Below are positions 21,513 through 32,845 of a stretch of DNA of 64,000 bases, piece after piece. The stretch covers positions 16,242,001-16,306,000 of the forward strand of contig JAILWY010000023.1 in assembly GCA_022113835.1 (NCBI GenBank), read 5' to 3'. The DNA comes from Atopsyche davidsoni (lineage: Eukaryota; Arthropoda; Insecta; Trichoptera; Hydrobiosidae). The notes beneath the pieces were generated by a model. The model worked only from the letters and a program-made list of their open reading frames with translations. It did no database searches and had not been told where the DNA came from. Every line of letters starts with the position of its first letter. Positions within the stretch are counted from its first letter, which is position 1. A program made the translations under genes and the position numbers.

Positions 21513-21649
21513 TAAAAGTAAAAATTTTATTAGTTGAAATATTTTTTTGAACTATTTTTGTATCGCATTAAATGTATGAGAACTCGAGAAGATTCTCGTC
21601 AAATCTCTAATACCGAAGCGTATCCAACGGAAATTCCCACACTTTGTAT

Positions 21650-21990
21650 TAAAAATTGTACATGTGGTCGAGCCGGGATTCAAAACCGATTTCCAAAACA
21701 GGGAGGCTTAATCCATCATGAGACGGGGGCCGATAGCGGGGCGGTTTTGGGAACCTCAGCCATATATCACCGAGGAATTAGATCCCAGCCCCCACCCCGG
21801 GTCCACGCAGAATAAAACATGTGATATCTTAAATAAATAGCCACCCCTTTGCCCCCACCGCCCGGCCGGCAGAAGCGCCGTTCATCCCCTTTACTGTCAG
21901 AAAAAAACTCCTAAAAAATGGGTAAACAAATCCTCCAATTTCCATCACATCTATTCACACCCTTTCCACCCCCGGCCGGCGAGTTTCAGA
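21650..21990. promoter_or_regulatory. GC-rich island
   Basis: Two CpG-rich segments (21690-21810 and 21840-21990) with CCCGGCCGGC twice. GGGATTCAAAACC at about 21677 is B-box-like on the minus strand but lacks an A-box. No coding signal. Confidence 0.3.
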
Positions 21991-22690
21991 TGTAGTCTCT
22001 GTATTGGAAACTACTATTTGAGGTATAAATCAGAATTGGACACTTTGTAACGAAAGGAATCAAGCCCAAGATAGGACAGAGAATATTTTAAATCATATCT
22101 GATTTGCTGAAACGAACAGTGGTTCACTTTTCAGTAGTTTACTTTTCAGGAGAACACTTCGTAATTTTTTTAAAAATCATAACCGTAGTTATATGTATAT
22201 ATATATATAGCAATATAATTGACAAATACAAAGTTTTTCGGGAAATTATTCCGTAAAACCTTACATAGCATAACAAGACGTTATACATTTATTTGTAATC
22301 ATTATGAATTGAACATATTTGAATCTTATATGATCTGTATAATTTATATGATGGATGTACAAGGCAAAGTAAGTATCTTAGGCATTTATATTTTTTTAAC
22401 ATAAATGGCATTAGCATTGAGATGCTGACGTTATATTTAATTTGATTTTTTAAATTTATAAATGCTGATCAGCTTATATATTTAATTTTATAAAAGTAAG
22501 TAACTGCATTTGAAAATAAATTTTATAAGTTTTGCTCATTACTGACAGTTGACAACAATGTTATTAAATTAAATAATAATCAAAATTATGTTAAAAAAAT
22601 TGGATGAGGATAATAAGGACATATAATTTAAAATGCTTTGTTTTGTAAAATAAAATTAATCAGATGCCCACATGGTATATTTCTAATATA
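21991..22690. other. AT-rich stretch, no gene seen
   Basis: A donor-like GTAAGTATC at about 22369 ends a short AT-rich plus frame; no acceptor partner. Confidence 0.5.
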
Positions 22691-22699
22691 AACGTATCG

Positions 22700-23160
22700 C
22701 CATGAATTCAAAAGGGAAAGAAACACAGAGCGCACACACTTACATTACACACAAAAAACACATTTTCAACATATCTCTCCCCAGCGCGGGTCTCATATTA
22801 ATAAAAATAATAATAATCCACGAAATCCACTTTGTACGCTACAAAAATATAATGTAAGGAGGAGCAAAGAAAAAAGCTATTTAGATGGCCGTATCGCCTT
22901 AGCCCGGGGCCACGGTCCGAGGGGGCGGCGGCTCGGGGGGCCGCATCACACGCCAGGGCTGCATGGTTACACCGCATAATTATTGGAATACTACAAAACA
23001 AATACCGACCTCACTTCAAGGCCAACAAACACCGGTAGACATCCGCTTAAGTAGCGACACCTAAAACTTCGATTGCCGCTGCAGTGACGTCGGCATGATT
23101 GATTCGGCGGTGAAAGAAACTCGGAGAAGTTTGCTCACTTTTATGACGTGGCGTTATTTG
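22700..23160. promoter_or_regulatory. GC-rich island
   Basis: CpG-rich core GGGGGCGGCGGCTCGGGGGG near 22921, and CAGTGACGTCGGC (CRE-like, one base off) near 23086. Regulatory element likely, type unknown. Confidence 0.3.
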
Positions 23161-23479
23161 TGGCTAATTTATATTTTCTAAAAAAAAAATGCCCTGTATA
23201 TGAACACCGTGAATTCAAGTAGTGCTTTGATGAGTTATTTTAAATAAATTAAATATATATTTTTTACAAAATGTAGCCCAGTACAATACAACATATCAAA
23301 AGTCAACGACACCGTCAAGGTCAAACAAAAAATATGTCATTTTTAAATATTTGAATGTAGACAAAAAATCTAATAAAATATATCCCCCTTTATTTGTGTT
23401 TTAAAAACAAATAATTCTTAAAAACATTTCGCTGCTGTGTATAATTGATAATATATACACGTTGCGAAAAAATCCAAAT

Positions 23480-23800
23480 CCGGTATTTCAAATGGCCGCC
23501 CCTGCGCGGGGGGTGGGGGTGGAGGTGGTGGGGGAGGGGAAGGGGGATGGCGGCTGAAGTTTCTGAAAGCCTCGGTAATCTTCGGCCGCTTCAGGAGCCG
23601 GCCGATAGGACTAATGCATTTAATCTGGGCCAGAGGGCGATGTGTTTGTCTTCCGGAATGGCCGAACTTCTCTCGCTCCGGTTTTTGAATATGAAATGAT
23701 GGGGGCAGTAATTTTTGGAAGATGATAGATCGAAGCGGGGGTGTTTTGATAGTGAAATATTTTGTTTACCCTTCTCTGATACATGCCACTGTGTTGGAGG
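23480..23800. promoter_or_regulatory. G-rich island
   Basis: GGGGGGTGGGGGTGG-type runs at 23508-23540, G-quadruplex-prone on the plus strand, followed by a balanced block. An 84-codon plus frame over it has no domain. Confidence 0.3.
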
Positions 23801-24060
23801 ATATTTTAAAATGTCGCTGCGACGGTTTTTATATTGAAAATATACCTCAAAATGTAAAGGTGTATATTTGATTTAAAAAAATTATTTAAGCATACTTTCT
23901 ATTGTGTAGATTCGATTCAAAATTCTTTGAATTACAATTTATTTTGTGTTAACGCATTATCTCGTGTTATAGTTAAAAATCAATGACTTTTTATCATATA
24001 TTTAATCATTCTAATATTTATATATGATTTGATTTCCTGACTGTTGAGCTTGTTGAAGTT

Positions 24061-24108
24061 CTCAGTCCTGATGATAGTCCCAGCGCGGCATCGAAACGTC
24101 TGAGGACT
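24061..24108 (+). ncRNA. Hammerhead-like ribozyme motif, family 3 (single copy)
   Basis: CUGAUGA (24068-24074), helix II region ending GGCAUC (about 24087-24092), GAAAC (24093-24097) directly joined to GUC (24098-24100), then UGAG. CUCAG upstream pairs with CUGAG downstream, or alternatively AGUCCU (24064-24069) with AGGACU (24103-24108). GAAAC joined to GUC leaves helix III without a loop, so any activity would need dimers pairing through ACGU. Helix II is weak. Probably the end of another Penelope-like element. Confidence 0.4.
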
Positions 24109-24252
24109 AAAACTCCAAGCAATTCGGAACCCAAGAATCATACAAATATTCGCTCCTTTTCCTTTAAAAAAATCACTGAGGGTTTTCTCAAATTTCCTTA
24201 ATTTTTGTACAATATGTTTAAAAGATTCGTAAGCATCACACCCCAGATACAA

Positions 24253-24270
24253 CATATATATGTGTATATT

Positions 24271-24364
<94 letters not shown>

Positions 24365-24380
24365 TATATTTATATATATA

Positions 24381-24445
<65 letters not shown>

Positions 24446-24457
24446 GTGTGTATATAA
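24253..24457. repeat. Long (TA)n microsatellite
   Basis: About 200 bp of alternating TA with a few AAATA/TTTA and TATG interruptions. The open plus-strand frames over it (Y/I repeats) are artefacts. Confidence 0.95.
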
Positions 24458-24529
24458 GTGTGTTTGTATTGAACTGCTTAAAAATCTATCAGTGTGGGTA
24501 GTTTAAAACAACCATCTAATGCAGTTTGA

Positions 24530-24990
24530 GAATTTTTTTCCAACAAGCACTCTCGCCGCCCATACAAATTTTAGTTCCGAAAACCATACATCAAACCGGC
24601 ATCCACAAATTCCACAGCTCAGGCCGCAAATCCCCGGGCCGCCGGCGCAGTAACAAAAGCGAATATTACGGCCAACATTTAACAATAAAATTTGAATGTA
24701 TGAATACGATATCGGCGCGGCTTTTATAAATATCGAAACTTGGAATCGGGAGAGTCCAAGTGGAAGCCGCCTCCCCCGCGGCCCACCCTCCCTCCCCCTG
24801 TCCGCCCGGCGGTCCCCTTCCCCAACTCGGGAGCGGGCGAGTCCCGGCGATTTGAATTCTTGAATCTCGTGTAACTTTTGTGCCAAACTCGAATCCTTTC
24901 GCCTGCCTAATGACTCCCGGACCGCCGGCTTGCTGGAGATAAGTCAGAGTTCAGCGTAAGTCTCCGCGGCGCTGTGTGTTCTTGTGAAAC
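24530..24990. promoter_or_regulatory. GC-rich island with donor-like edge
   Basis: CpG-rich from 24590 to 24970, ending with CAGC|GTAAGTC (donor-like, plus strand) at about 24957. The 127-codon minus frame (24503-24886) has arginine/glycine-rich low complexity and no domain. Could be a promoter with a non-coding first exon on the plus strand. Confidence 0.3.
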
Positions 24991-25148
24991 TGATGGATGA
25001 TTCGTAATGATGGATATATTCTCAGATTCACGAAAAAATATGATTTAACATGGTTATTTTGTCTTGTAATTTATTTTCAGTAAGAAATAAATTGCAAATT
25101 TAGTAATAAATTTAAAAAAAAAACGTAACGTTGAATACCATCTTTATA

Positions 25149-25550
25149 CAGTAATACCCCGCTTTACGCGACCCCGTTATGCACGGTTTTCATATTTCGC
25201 GTTAAAATGCTTCGCACTACGCGAATTTCTTATTTTAAGAATGTGTATGAACATAATGTAGTCATTGACTTCTCTTAACAATTCAAAACAGCTTTGGGTG
25301 TTATGAACGTATTTTACAAGAACGTAAAAGAAACACTACCCAAAAGACAATAGATGTGTTTTTCAGTAAAAATAACATGTAATACTGCATAAAGTGTTCG
25401 TAGAATTAAAGTGATTGATTCAAATGATTCGTATTTTTTTGTATTAAGTTTTGACTATGTATGTATGTTTAATCGTAAGCCTCGATATACGCGAATTTCA
25501 CATTTCGTGATTTTTTCCAGAAATCCCTCGCGTAAAGCGGGTTATTACTG
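25149..25550. mobile_element. Pogo/Tigger-like non-autonomous DNA transposon
   Basis: Terminal inverted repeats of 23 bp with one mismatch: CAGTAATACCCCGCTTTACG at the left and the complement of CGTAAAGCGGGTTATTACTG at the right. TA dinucleotides flank both ends (25147-25148, 25551-25552). Length 402 bp, no transposase. The terminal sequence and TA duplication fit the pogo/Tigger branch of Tc1-mariner. Subterminal TACGCGAATTTC occurs inside both ends. Confidence 0.8.
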
Positions 25551-25552
25551 TA

Positions 25553-26735
25553 TTGGTAAAAATTTATAAATATTATAAACTATACAGGTATTGAAATTTA
25601 ACATATATAAAAGACGTTTGCTTAGAAAATAATTAATAATATCCGAAAAGGTAAATTGCTATCTTAGTCTTTATAAATCTAAAGCATAATTTTTGAGTAA
25701 TGAAGGAAATATTCTCTAACACACTTCATTTGTGTCTTCGTTTAACGATTAGATGATTACTAATATCTTAGACTTCCAGAATCGAATTCAATTTTATAAA
25801 TAATCAAGATAATACGTCAATGACATTAAAGTATTCGAACAAATGTTTTTTTTTATTTAAAGGTTAGTTTTTTTAAAAATTAATATTTTTATTTATTCGA
25901 AAAACTTTAATAATATTAACAAGCCTCGTTTTTTTATGCAACTGATGAATGTTTTTGAATTAATTTTATTTTGACGTAAATAAAACAAGCAGGTTGTATA
26001 TTTATTTCGCTATAAAGTAATTTTAACTGTGACTACCTGTAAGAAATATATTTTTTGTTGATGCCTTTACAGAGAAAAATATTTTTTAATAACTCTTAAG
26101 GCTTTGATTTTAATATAATTAATAAAAAAAAATAATCAAAAATAAATAATCAAAAATAATATATTCTGTTATTTCTAAAATGTGATAATTCAATCTTGTG
26201 TTAATCGATACAGCAAGATGTACCCTAGTGTAAGTTAGTAAAATATTTAACTAGATCTAGCATATCAAAACTTATTCAAGTTAAACGATATGTATCGAAA
26301 TAACTTGTATGAACTAATACGAATCCAAATTAAAACTTTTCTAACATAGATTACTTTTCGTATTATTATAATCTCATATCTATATCAAATTAAATGATCA
26401 TCTGGAAAATACATCGTACATTATGAATACCATATAAAATTTTTATAATAGAGGAGCACAAATTTTTTTCCATGTTTTAAGAATGATGTACTTTTTTTTT
26501 TTCATTATTTATATTCTAATAAAATGGAAATATAAAAATGGTAAATTATCTACATAGCATCTTAGTAACTATCACATTTTTTTTACAAAGAGATGGACGC
26601 ATAAGATTTTTATAACAACGTCGGATTATAAAAAGGTTTCACATATAATCCAAGATTCTCATTTAAGTAGCGATACTCCACAGAAGTAATATGGTTATTG
26701 GATACTTAATTCTAATCAAGTTTCTTTCCAGTACA
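25553..26735. other. AT-rich stretch, no gene seen
   Basis: No coding signal, repeat family or paired arms recognised. Confidence 0.6.
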
Positions 26736-26739
26736 GGAT

Positions 26740-27010
26740 GGAGACTTACCCGTGTTCCTCAATTATTGATGCTTGCTTCAGGAAATATCGGCAGCAAATA
26801 GCTGCCTGTACGTCCCGGCACGAGGCAGGCTGAGGCACATAATTTCGACCCCGTTAGATATCGCCGCCGCCCCCACATACACTTGTCGCACTCTTGCATC
26901 CGTTAGTTTCAACCCCCGACCCCTGCCTCGCCCCTCCCCCACCTGAGAGGTGCGAACAGGGGATGAATATTGAGCAACACGAGGGCGAAACAAGGATGCA
27001 GTTGCGGATT
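26740..27010 (-). promoter_or_regulatory. CpG-rich island with minus-strand donor
   Basis: The complement of about 26747-26755 reads CGG|GTAAGTC, a good donor at the edge of a CpG-rich block. A promoter plus non-coding first exon on the minus strand is possible. The 71-codon minus frame has no domain. A TTTCTTTCCAG acceptor-like string lies on the other strand at about 26720-26730. Confidence 0.3.
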
Positions 27011-27168
27011 TGACCGATAATACACTAATTATTTTAATACAAAATTGAATAACTATTATTATAAACTGCGTTTATTACACAACACACACGTGTATATTGT
27101 GCGTGCCATGTGCAAAAATTAAGAATTTTAAATTATACTATCATCATAGAAAGCATCAGCAGCAATTA

Positions 27169-27376
27169 ATATTTTTGAGTAAAATATTTGAGTGATTTTC
27201 CACATGTTCGTTTTCATTTGTGACCGGTTCTCTCTCTTTGCAACAACCTCTTCCTGTAACAATTGTTTACCTAATTGCTTATTATAATATAAAATCTCAC
27301 TCTGTTTGATAATGCCGACGTGAAAGGTGGAAAACTGAATTCCACCAAGTACTTTCTGTCAAAAATATTAAATTTC
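27169..27376 (+). mobile_element. Family 1 element, copy E (internally deleted)
   Basis: Head arm runs to GTGACCGGTT (27219-27228), then jumps to CTCTCTCTTTGCAACAACCT, the internal segment also found in copy B. The second arm has TTTGATAATGCC (about 27307) but deletes from after AAAGGT to GGAAAACTGAATTCC. The tail is intact and ends AAATTTC. Neither hammerhead-like motif is complete. Confidence 0.7.
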
Positions 27377-27600
27377 TTAATAACATATTTATCAGTTAGA
27401 TATATGGGTTTCGTACATGCACATTTTAAGCCTCACTCATTTAAATAGCTACGGAATTTGAATGGGTAGTAGGGCTTGCGGTGTAAACTGCTAAATTCTC
27501 GATGTGCACGTTCTAATTCCACTTGAATCTTGAAAGAAAGATTCTCACTATTGGTTAATTTTATTGGCCAAAATGGTAGCGAATATGTATAGAGAACGTG
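27377..27600. other. Unassigned stretch
   Basis: Mixed AT-rich sequence, no feature seen. Confidence 0.4.
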
Positions 27601-27900
27601 TTATCTAATCCATCCCTGCATTCAAAAGACGTCCACCATGGGGGTGTAAGCGTGGGGTGGAAGTACGTTGACAAAGGAGGCCCCCTTCCACACAAATCCC
27701 CCAAACCTCCTCCGGAGAGCTAACCGCTCCGCTCTCGGCCGGACAAATATCGCCGGCCCCGGTCGGGGAGGGGCGCGAGAAAATTAAACCCGGGGCCTGA
27801 GGAATGTTCCACCCCCCCTTCGCCTCCCCACCCTCCCCCCTCCACCCTTTACACACCCCCCCCCCCCTCCCCCCCCCCCCCCCGATATAACCTTTCTTGG
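27601..27900. promoter_or_regulatory. GC-rich island ending in poly-C
   Basis: CpG-rich (CCGGCCCCGGTCGGGGAGGG near 27753) with C runs at about 27856-27867 and 27869-27883. The 83-codon minus frame is low-complexity. i-motif/G-quadruplex potential. Confidence 0.35.
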
Positions 27901-28015
27901 CTGGTGCGCGCTTTACATACGGTTATATGCCGTGTTGTGTGTTAGTCCAGAGATATTGCTCTCCCGATGGTGTGAGATAACAACTATGTTTTTATGTTTT
28001 TTTTTTGTTTTGTTT

Positions 28016-28044
28016 AATAAAGAGATTCTTACGAACTCTTTATT
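28016..28044. terminator. Hairpin with AATAAA on both strands
   Basis: AATAAAGAG and CTCTTTATT form a perfect 9-bp stem around 11 bases. AATAAA therefore occurs on both strands and could serve as a polyadenylation signal either way, but no transcript is known to end here. Confidence 0.2.
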
Positions 28045-28780
28045 TCTATATTTCTGCAAATAATTATAAATTTACATGAAATACTATATGTTAATATACC
28101 AATCGTACCGAATATGGGACAATAAAATTTTAAAAATAATGAGCATGGTATATATATATATATGTTGTCATTTATATATGAATATTTACATTTATTTAAT
28201 ATTTTTTTGTTTTTAATCAATCAATCAGTAGCAGTACAATAGTTTTAAACTACACTCAAACAGGAGTCAGCTCTCGATTAATAATTATTTGTCATGTCAA
28301 CAAGACAACAAGCAAACCAAATATAGAAACATTTGATAATGTTATGGCATGTAATTTTTTTTATAAAACTTGCAAAGTTTTTTGTTTTAAATTTTATAAA
28401 TAATACAGTAATTTTTGTAAGGTCATTTTATAATTGGCAACGGTTCGCACTAGCAATGTACTTTGGTACATATAAAATATATTTTTTAGCTTCCAGTATA
28501 ATTAATAAATTAAAATTGTTACTAATTCAAATATACACAACAGCAATGATCAGCGTTGACCATCTTCTAGATTATAAATAAGACTTCAAGAAGCCCATCC
28601 TGAAATGTGAATCCGAAGCTGATCAGGTCGAGGTCTGTTTTAGATAAATCAGCAATAACTACAGGCAATGTTATTGTATACATCCTGGCTGTTAGGATAG
28701 ATTTTGACATAATTTTTTTTTTTTTACCAATAAATACATTATTTTATTCAGCACGGTTTGGTATACCCAACATACGTTTC
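28045..28780. other. AT-rich stretch, no gene seen
   Basis: Short (TA)n at 28149-28164. The frames here are isoleucine/tyrosine-rich and AT-driven. Confidence 0.55.
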
Positions 28781-28789
28781 GCAGACAAT

Positions 28790-28980
28790 AAAATAATTCT
28801 GACCCTGCACGAAGGCTCGCCTACCATTTCCAGACGTCCTAGAAGAACATACGTTCCGAGATGTTCGCATATTTCTCGTATATAAATACCCGAGAGTGGA
28901 AGAAAATTTCTTGTACCGCTTGCTGTACCAAGCTCTGATATGTTCTTATAAATGCACGGGCACGACAAAGCTGTGATATA
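28790..28980 (+). promoter_or_regulatory. Heat-shock-like element plus TATA box
   Basis: GTTCCGAGATGTTCG at about 28855-28869 approaches the TTCnnGAAnnTTC heat-shock consensus (middle unit AGA rather than GAA). TATATAAATA follows at about 28878-28887, a layout like insect hsp70 promoters. No coding exon follows, so the element may be fortuitous or belong to a short non-coding transcript. Confidence 0.25.
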
Positions 28981-29112
28981 ACATTGCGAAGTGTTTTAAT
29001 AACATGGAAAATATTTTTAAAATATATAAAATGTTCAGTTACGTTAAAAAAAATGTTTAAAGCTCTGCTGTGTTATTATGCAAACACGGACACGACAAAG
29101 TTGTGACGTACA
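28950..29112. repeat. Two-copy diverged repeat
   Basis: AGCTCTGATATGTTC...GGGCACGACAAAGCTGTGA (about 28931-28976) recurs as AGCTCTGCTGTGTTA...GGACACGACAAAGTTGTGA (about 29060-29106), period near 130 bp. Confidence 0.55.
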
Positions 29113-30089
29113 GAAAAATATACTTTAATTCATAAAAATATATTAGATTAAATTTTCTAAATGTGTTTAAATCGTAAAATGTATTTACGCGTTATATATT
29201 ACAAATCTAACAGCAGCTTTATGAGACAGCAGAGGTTTGCAATTAATATAACCAAAAAAACATTGCTAGCCCTTCGTACAATTATTTTAAGAAAACATAC
29301 GCTAAAATAATCATACTGACACTCTTTACTACATTTATAATTAATAATATTAATTTGTGATTAATTAGCCTCATTTAATCTCATTAAACCTCACCGCACG
29401 CCAAAAGTCAATATAATTTTCAACTATTTTATTTAATAATACATAAATGTATAAATGCATGTATTACTACAGTATGAGTGTTCATTTTTTTATTTAAAAA
29501 TAATTACGTCGATAATTATATCATAGAGATACTGTACATTAAGCGGAAATGTTTTAATGGGTTACAATTGGGATTTAAACCCATGCCCTTGTTTGTCTGT
29601 ACTTCAATATTCCAGACAAGTCAAACTCTAATATTCACATTATATAAACTTTAAATTAAAAATTATCATTTACAGATAATTACCATTTTCAAAATGAAGG
29701 ATGATTATTTTATAAGACTCCTTACTTCAAAGATAGGCATGGGTTTAGAATATTATTTAAAAATTAAATAATTAATTACTTGGTTTGAAAACGCTCTTTA
29801 AAAAAGTATATTTTCAGTCAAAAATGCAAACGAACAATAAGCCATGCAAATATCTGCGTGGATTTCAAATAAAATACTGCAACACTCGCAAAAAAAACTG
29901 CACGCAAAACTCCATTCCCGGTGCATTTCAATTTAAAAAAGCAAAAAAAAACCGAAAAGCGCAGTCAAAAGCCGAAAAGGTAAAAAAAAAAAAAAACTTC
30001 GAAAAATTCGAAAGAGCTCCAAAACGAATCGGAATATAAAACATTATGGAAATGGCTTATGTGCCAAAGTGATACGTATACATCCCACT
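29113..30089. other. AT-rich stretch, no gene seen
   Basis: A lysine-rich 84-codon plus frame (29785-30039) results from A-rich sequence. No domain. Confidence 0.5.
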
Positions 30090-30420
30090 GCGTACAGCGG
30101 ATATTAAAAGATACACCGGAAGGCGTGAGAACACAACCTACGCCGCGCAGCCGTCCCTCTCGCACGGCACGCGAGCCGCGACACAGCGCTGCCAGGGGCG
30201 TACGAGCGTCTGCCGCCGCCTGCAGTTTTGGCTACGTTAAATTTTTTGCGGCATCGACGTGTTCATATTTCCTTTTTTGCACCCCCCGCCCGCCCCTCCC
30301 TGCCCTGGAGTTTTGTTATCTTTTTTCCTCCCCCCCCCCGCCCCCTTCCTGCCCGCTTCTTTCTACTCTCCCTCTGCGCTTTATCTGCAGGGTTGTGAAA
30401 AACGATCGACTGGATAAGAT
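30090..30420 (+). promoter_or_regulatory. GC-rich island with acceptor-like end
   Basis: The longest plus frame of the window (30059-30538, 159 codons) crosses this block; it is alanine/proline/serine-rich then unrelated, with no domain. A long C/T tract ending TTTATCTGCAG at about 30389 is a good splice-acceptor-like signal, followed at about 30420 by ATAG|GTGAAT. I do not call a gene. Confidence 0.25.
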
Positions 30421-30755
30421 AGGTGAATTCATGATATTCAACGGATTCACGACATGCTGGTCTTCAAAGGGCTACAAGAAGATGCTCTTGGAAAACAAAC
30501 GTCTCCAAATTTATCGGCATGTCAGTGTTACATATTAAACAAATTTTTAAGAAGTAACTTAAGTTCTAGTTTTATATTAGAATATCAATAAATATCTCCA
30601 TTTTATCATTTTTTTAACCAAGCACATACATATATATGTGGCAATGCGTACTTAAGCTTCATTTAAAAAACATTATTTTCATTGTAAAATTTTATTAAAT
30701 GTGATTAATTGAGAATAAATTGTTGTTTTTAATATTTTTTGTGGCCTCTCAACTT
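30421..30755. other. AT-rich stretch, no gene seen
   Basis: Nothing recognised. Confidence 0.5.
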
Positions 30756-30759
30756 GATT

Positions 30760-30950
30760 TTGAGTAAGTAGGTCGACGCGTCGCGGTTGGCAACCCTGGC
30801 GCCGCAGGTATTAGGCCGGACTCTGCGAGGGAATGAGATTTCTGATATAATGCAATCCGCCGCCAATGTATGCGCATGCTGATGCCTGCCTAGACAGACT
30901 CTGAGCCATTCTTTATGTCTAAACGCTTGTCGCAGCCCTGCTTTTTATAC
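30760..30950. promoter_or_regulatory. Mixed-composition island
   Basis: Includes the palindrome CGACGCGTCG at about 30774-30783 and CCGCCGCCAATG. Candidate conserved non-coding element. Confidence 0.3.
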
Positions 30951-31497
30951 GTCTTTATTATTATGGTAATTGGCTGAATATTATACTCAATCCATTAAAA
31001 CACAGATGTACTTCGTAAAATAGTTTTCTACAGATCTGACTATATCTAGCTTCTATATATTGTAATATATTTTGCAAACGTGTCATTTCTACTCAAAACT
31101 CAATAATGTGCTAAATCATCACCAGGTGTTACGATTTAGTATTTGAACCACTACATAATTCATATTAGGGTTAAAATGTATTACGTTATCTTTAAAATAT
31201 TCTTTTGATAATGTTTATAAAATTCACCCTAAAAAAAGAATTCAATTCAAAAAATTTACAATTTGCCGTCTTTTCACTATTTATAAAAAAAAAACTAATT
31301 GTAGAACATGCTAATTCTTTAGAATCAAATATCCAAACCGATAACCAGATAAATTCAAATAAATTAATCCATATTTTATACGCCATCACACAGAACAGCC
31401 TCGTAGTGCATTGCTATGCACCACAGGTAAATGCTGGTGGAAATCCATAAAGCGTCTTTGTTAGGCCGAGTTGACTGGTGGCTTCAATCCTTAAATC

Positions 31498-31563
31498 TGG
31501 CTACACACGCTGCTACACAACCGACGACCAAGCAATAACTACCCAATAGCGTCCTCTTTTGCT
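31498..31563. repeat. Dispersed repeat, copy 1
   Basis: CTACACAACCGACGACCAAG and AATAGCGTCCTCTTTTGC match 59378-59443 (ACACAACCGACAACCGAAC, AATAGAGTCCTCTTTTGC) over about 65 bp. An inverted fragment (CGGTTGTCGGTTGCATCA) lies at about 31630-31647, so the parent may be a foldback or MITE. Confidence 0.55.
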
Positions 31564-31660
31564 TTGCTTTATTTAATATGAAAAACCCTCAACATAATGG
31601 GATACTATTAGCTTATTACGAGTCGGCTGTCGGTTGTCGGTTGCATCATAGTGACACCCA

Positions 31661-32150
31661 CGCACTGAGATACCCTAGACTTCTAACTCCATTCTTCTTA
31701 ACTCACCGGTTTCTAAATATTACGTCGAACTTGTACTTTTCATGGCAGCTATACTCATAATATTTTTGTCACTTATCTTCTCTCTTTCTAACTATACCTA
31801 ATATTTTTAATATCCTATAATGAATTAATCAAATAATAATAAATTCATAATTATGTTTTCAAAAAGAAAAGAACTTAAAAATATTTAAGATATTTGTACC
31901 ATGTAAAATTTTATAATATGTAATGTTATACTAACGACATTTCAAATAAATTTAAAAACAACAAAAACTATATTGAGAAGATATCGTTTACTTAAGTATT
32001 TCATATATTTTTTTGATAATATTGTAAACTAAACATCAGTATCAAGTATTTTGTTAATAACATTTTATATTATTTTTTTAATAATAAAAACAACTTTTTT
32101 TACAGTGTAATAAAAATATAAAAATCTCAGCTGGAAAAAATCCACACTAC
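31661..32150. other. AT-rich stretch, no gene seen
   Basis: Nothing recognised. Confidence 0.5.
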
Positions 32151-32159
32151 ACCACTCGC

Positions 32160-32460
32160 ACTTAGCCGAGACGCAAACCGTGACGTCACACAATCACACG
32201 TTCGCAAAAGGAACATTCCGGAGAGAAAGCAGCCCGCGTCTTGCATTATGTTCTCTCCGGTGATAATTGGCCGAGCGAGACAAAGGCTGGTTAATGAAAG
32301 GGACGGCTACAGTAAAGGGTGGGGCTCCCGGGCCTGGCTACGCCCTTCCGCGGGCCTGTGTTGGTGTTGGTGCGGCCGGCCGTGCACGTACACGCGGCGG
32401 ACTGCTTTGCATATGTGTGCGCTCATTGGAGGTGAGTTTTCCGTTTCTGCATGCCAATGC
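32160..32460 (+). promoter_or_regulatory. CpG-rich promoter-like island with CRE and donor
   Basis: CRE TGACGTCA at 32181-32188; a perfect 10-bp inverted repeat CCGGAGAGAA / TTCTCTCCGG at 32218-32227 and 32251-32260; ATTGG (reverse CCAAT) at about 32265 and 32424; and a strong donor GGAG|GTGAGT at 32431/32432. Together these look like a promoter with a first exon on the plus strand. Overlapping frames in two phases give no recognisable protein, so the exon would be non-coding. Confidence 0.35.
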
Positions 32461-32592
32461 CATCTGGCGAGAAAATTTCAAAGCTCGGGTCAACTCGATT
32501 TTTGAAAAAATTATTTGAAAAATATCGAAATCGAATTATGCAAATTATAATAAAACAATAACTTATAACGCCAAATATGACTCAATTTAAAT

Positions 32593-32845
32593 CTTACTAA
32601 TATGATTAGGCATATTTTTTCACATATTGAAAATGATTCAAAGAAACTCTCATATCATCGTGCATCTCAACGCGCATCAACCTACATCTCCAAGCTAACA
32701 TGGCCGGTGTACTGACCCTTGTACTAACGAGTCACCTCTGTTAATCGAGAATTTTTAGCAATCATAATCTACACACGAACTAATGTGCCCAGGCCATTCA
32801 ATATTTAGTTATATGTGAAAAAATATGCCTAATCATATTAGTAAG
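32593..32845. mobile_element. MITE-like element with perfect 35-bp terminal inverted repeats
   Basis: The left end 32593-32627 (begins CTTACTAATATGATTAGG) and the right end 32811-32845 are exact reverse complements over 35 bp. Total length 253 bp, no coding capacity. Flanks are AT-rich and no clear target duplication can be read, so the superfamily is unassigned. The perfect arms indicate a recent insertion or conversion. Confidence 0.75.

Noticed and set aside
24205..24506. Tyrosine/isoleucine repeat protein frames
   Set aside because: They are translations of a (TA)n microsatellite.
30059..30538. Longest plus-strand frame, 159 codons
   Set aside because: Composition shifts abruptly with the GC island, no domain is visible and no splice context fits a coding exon.
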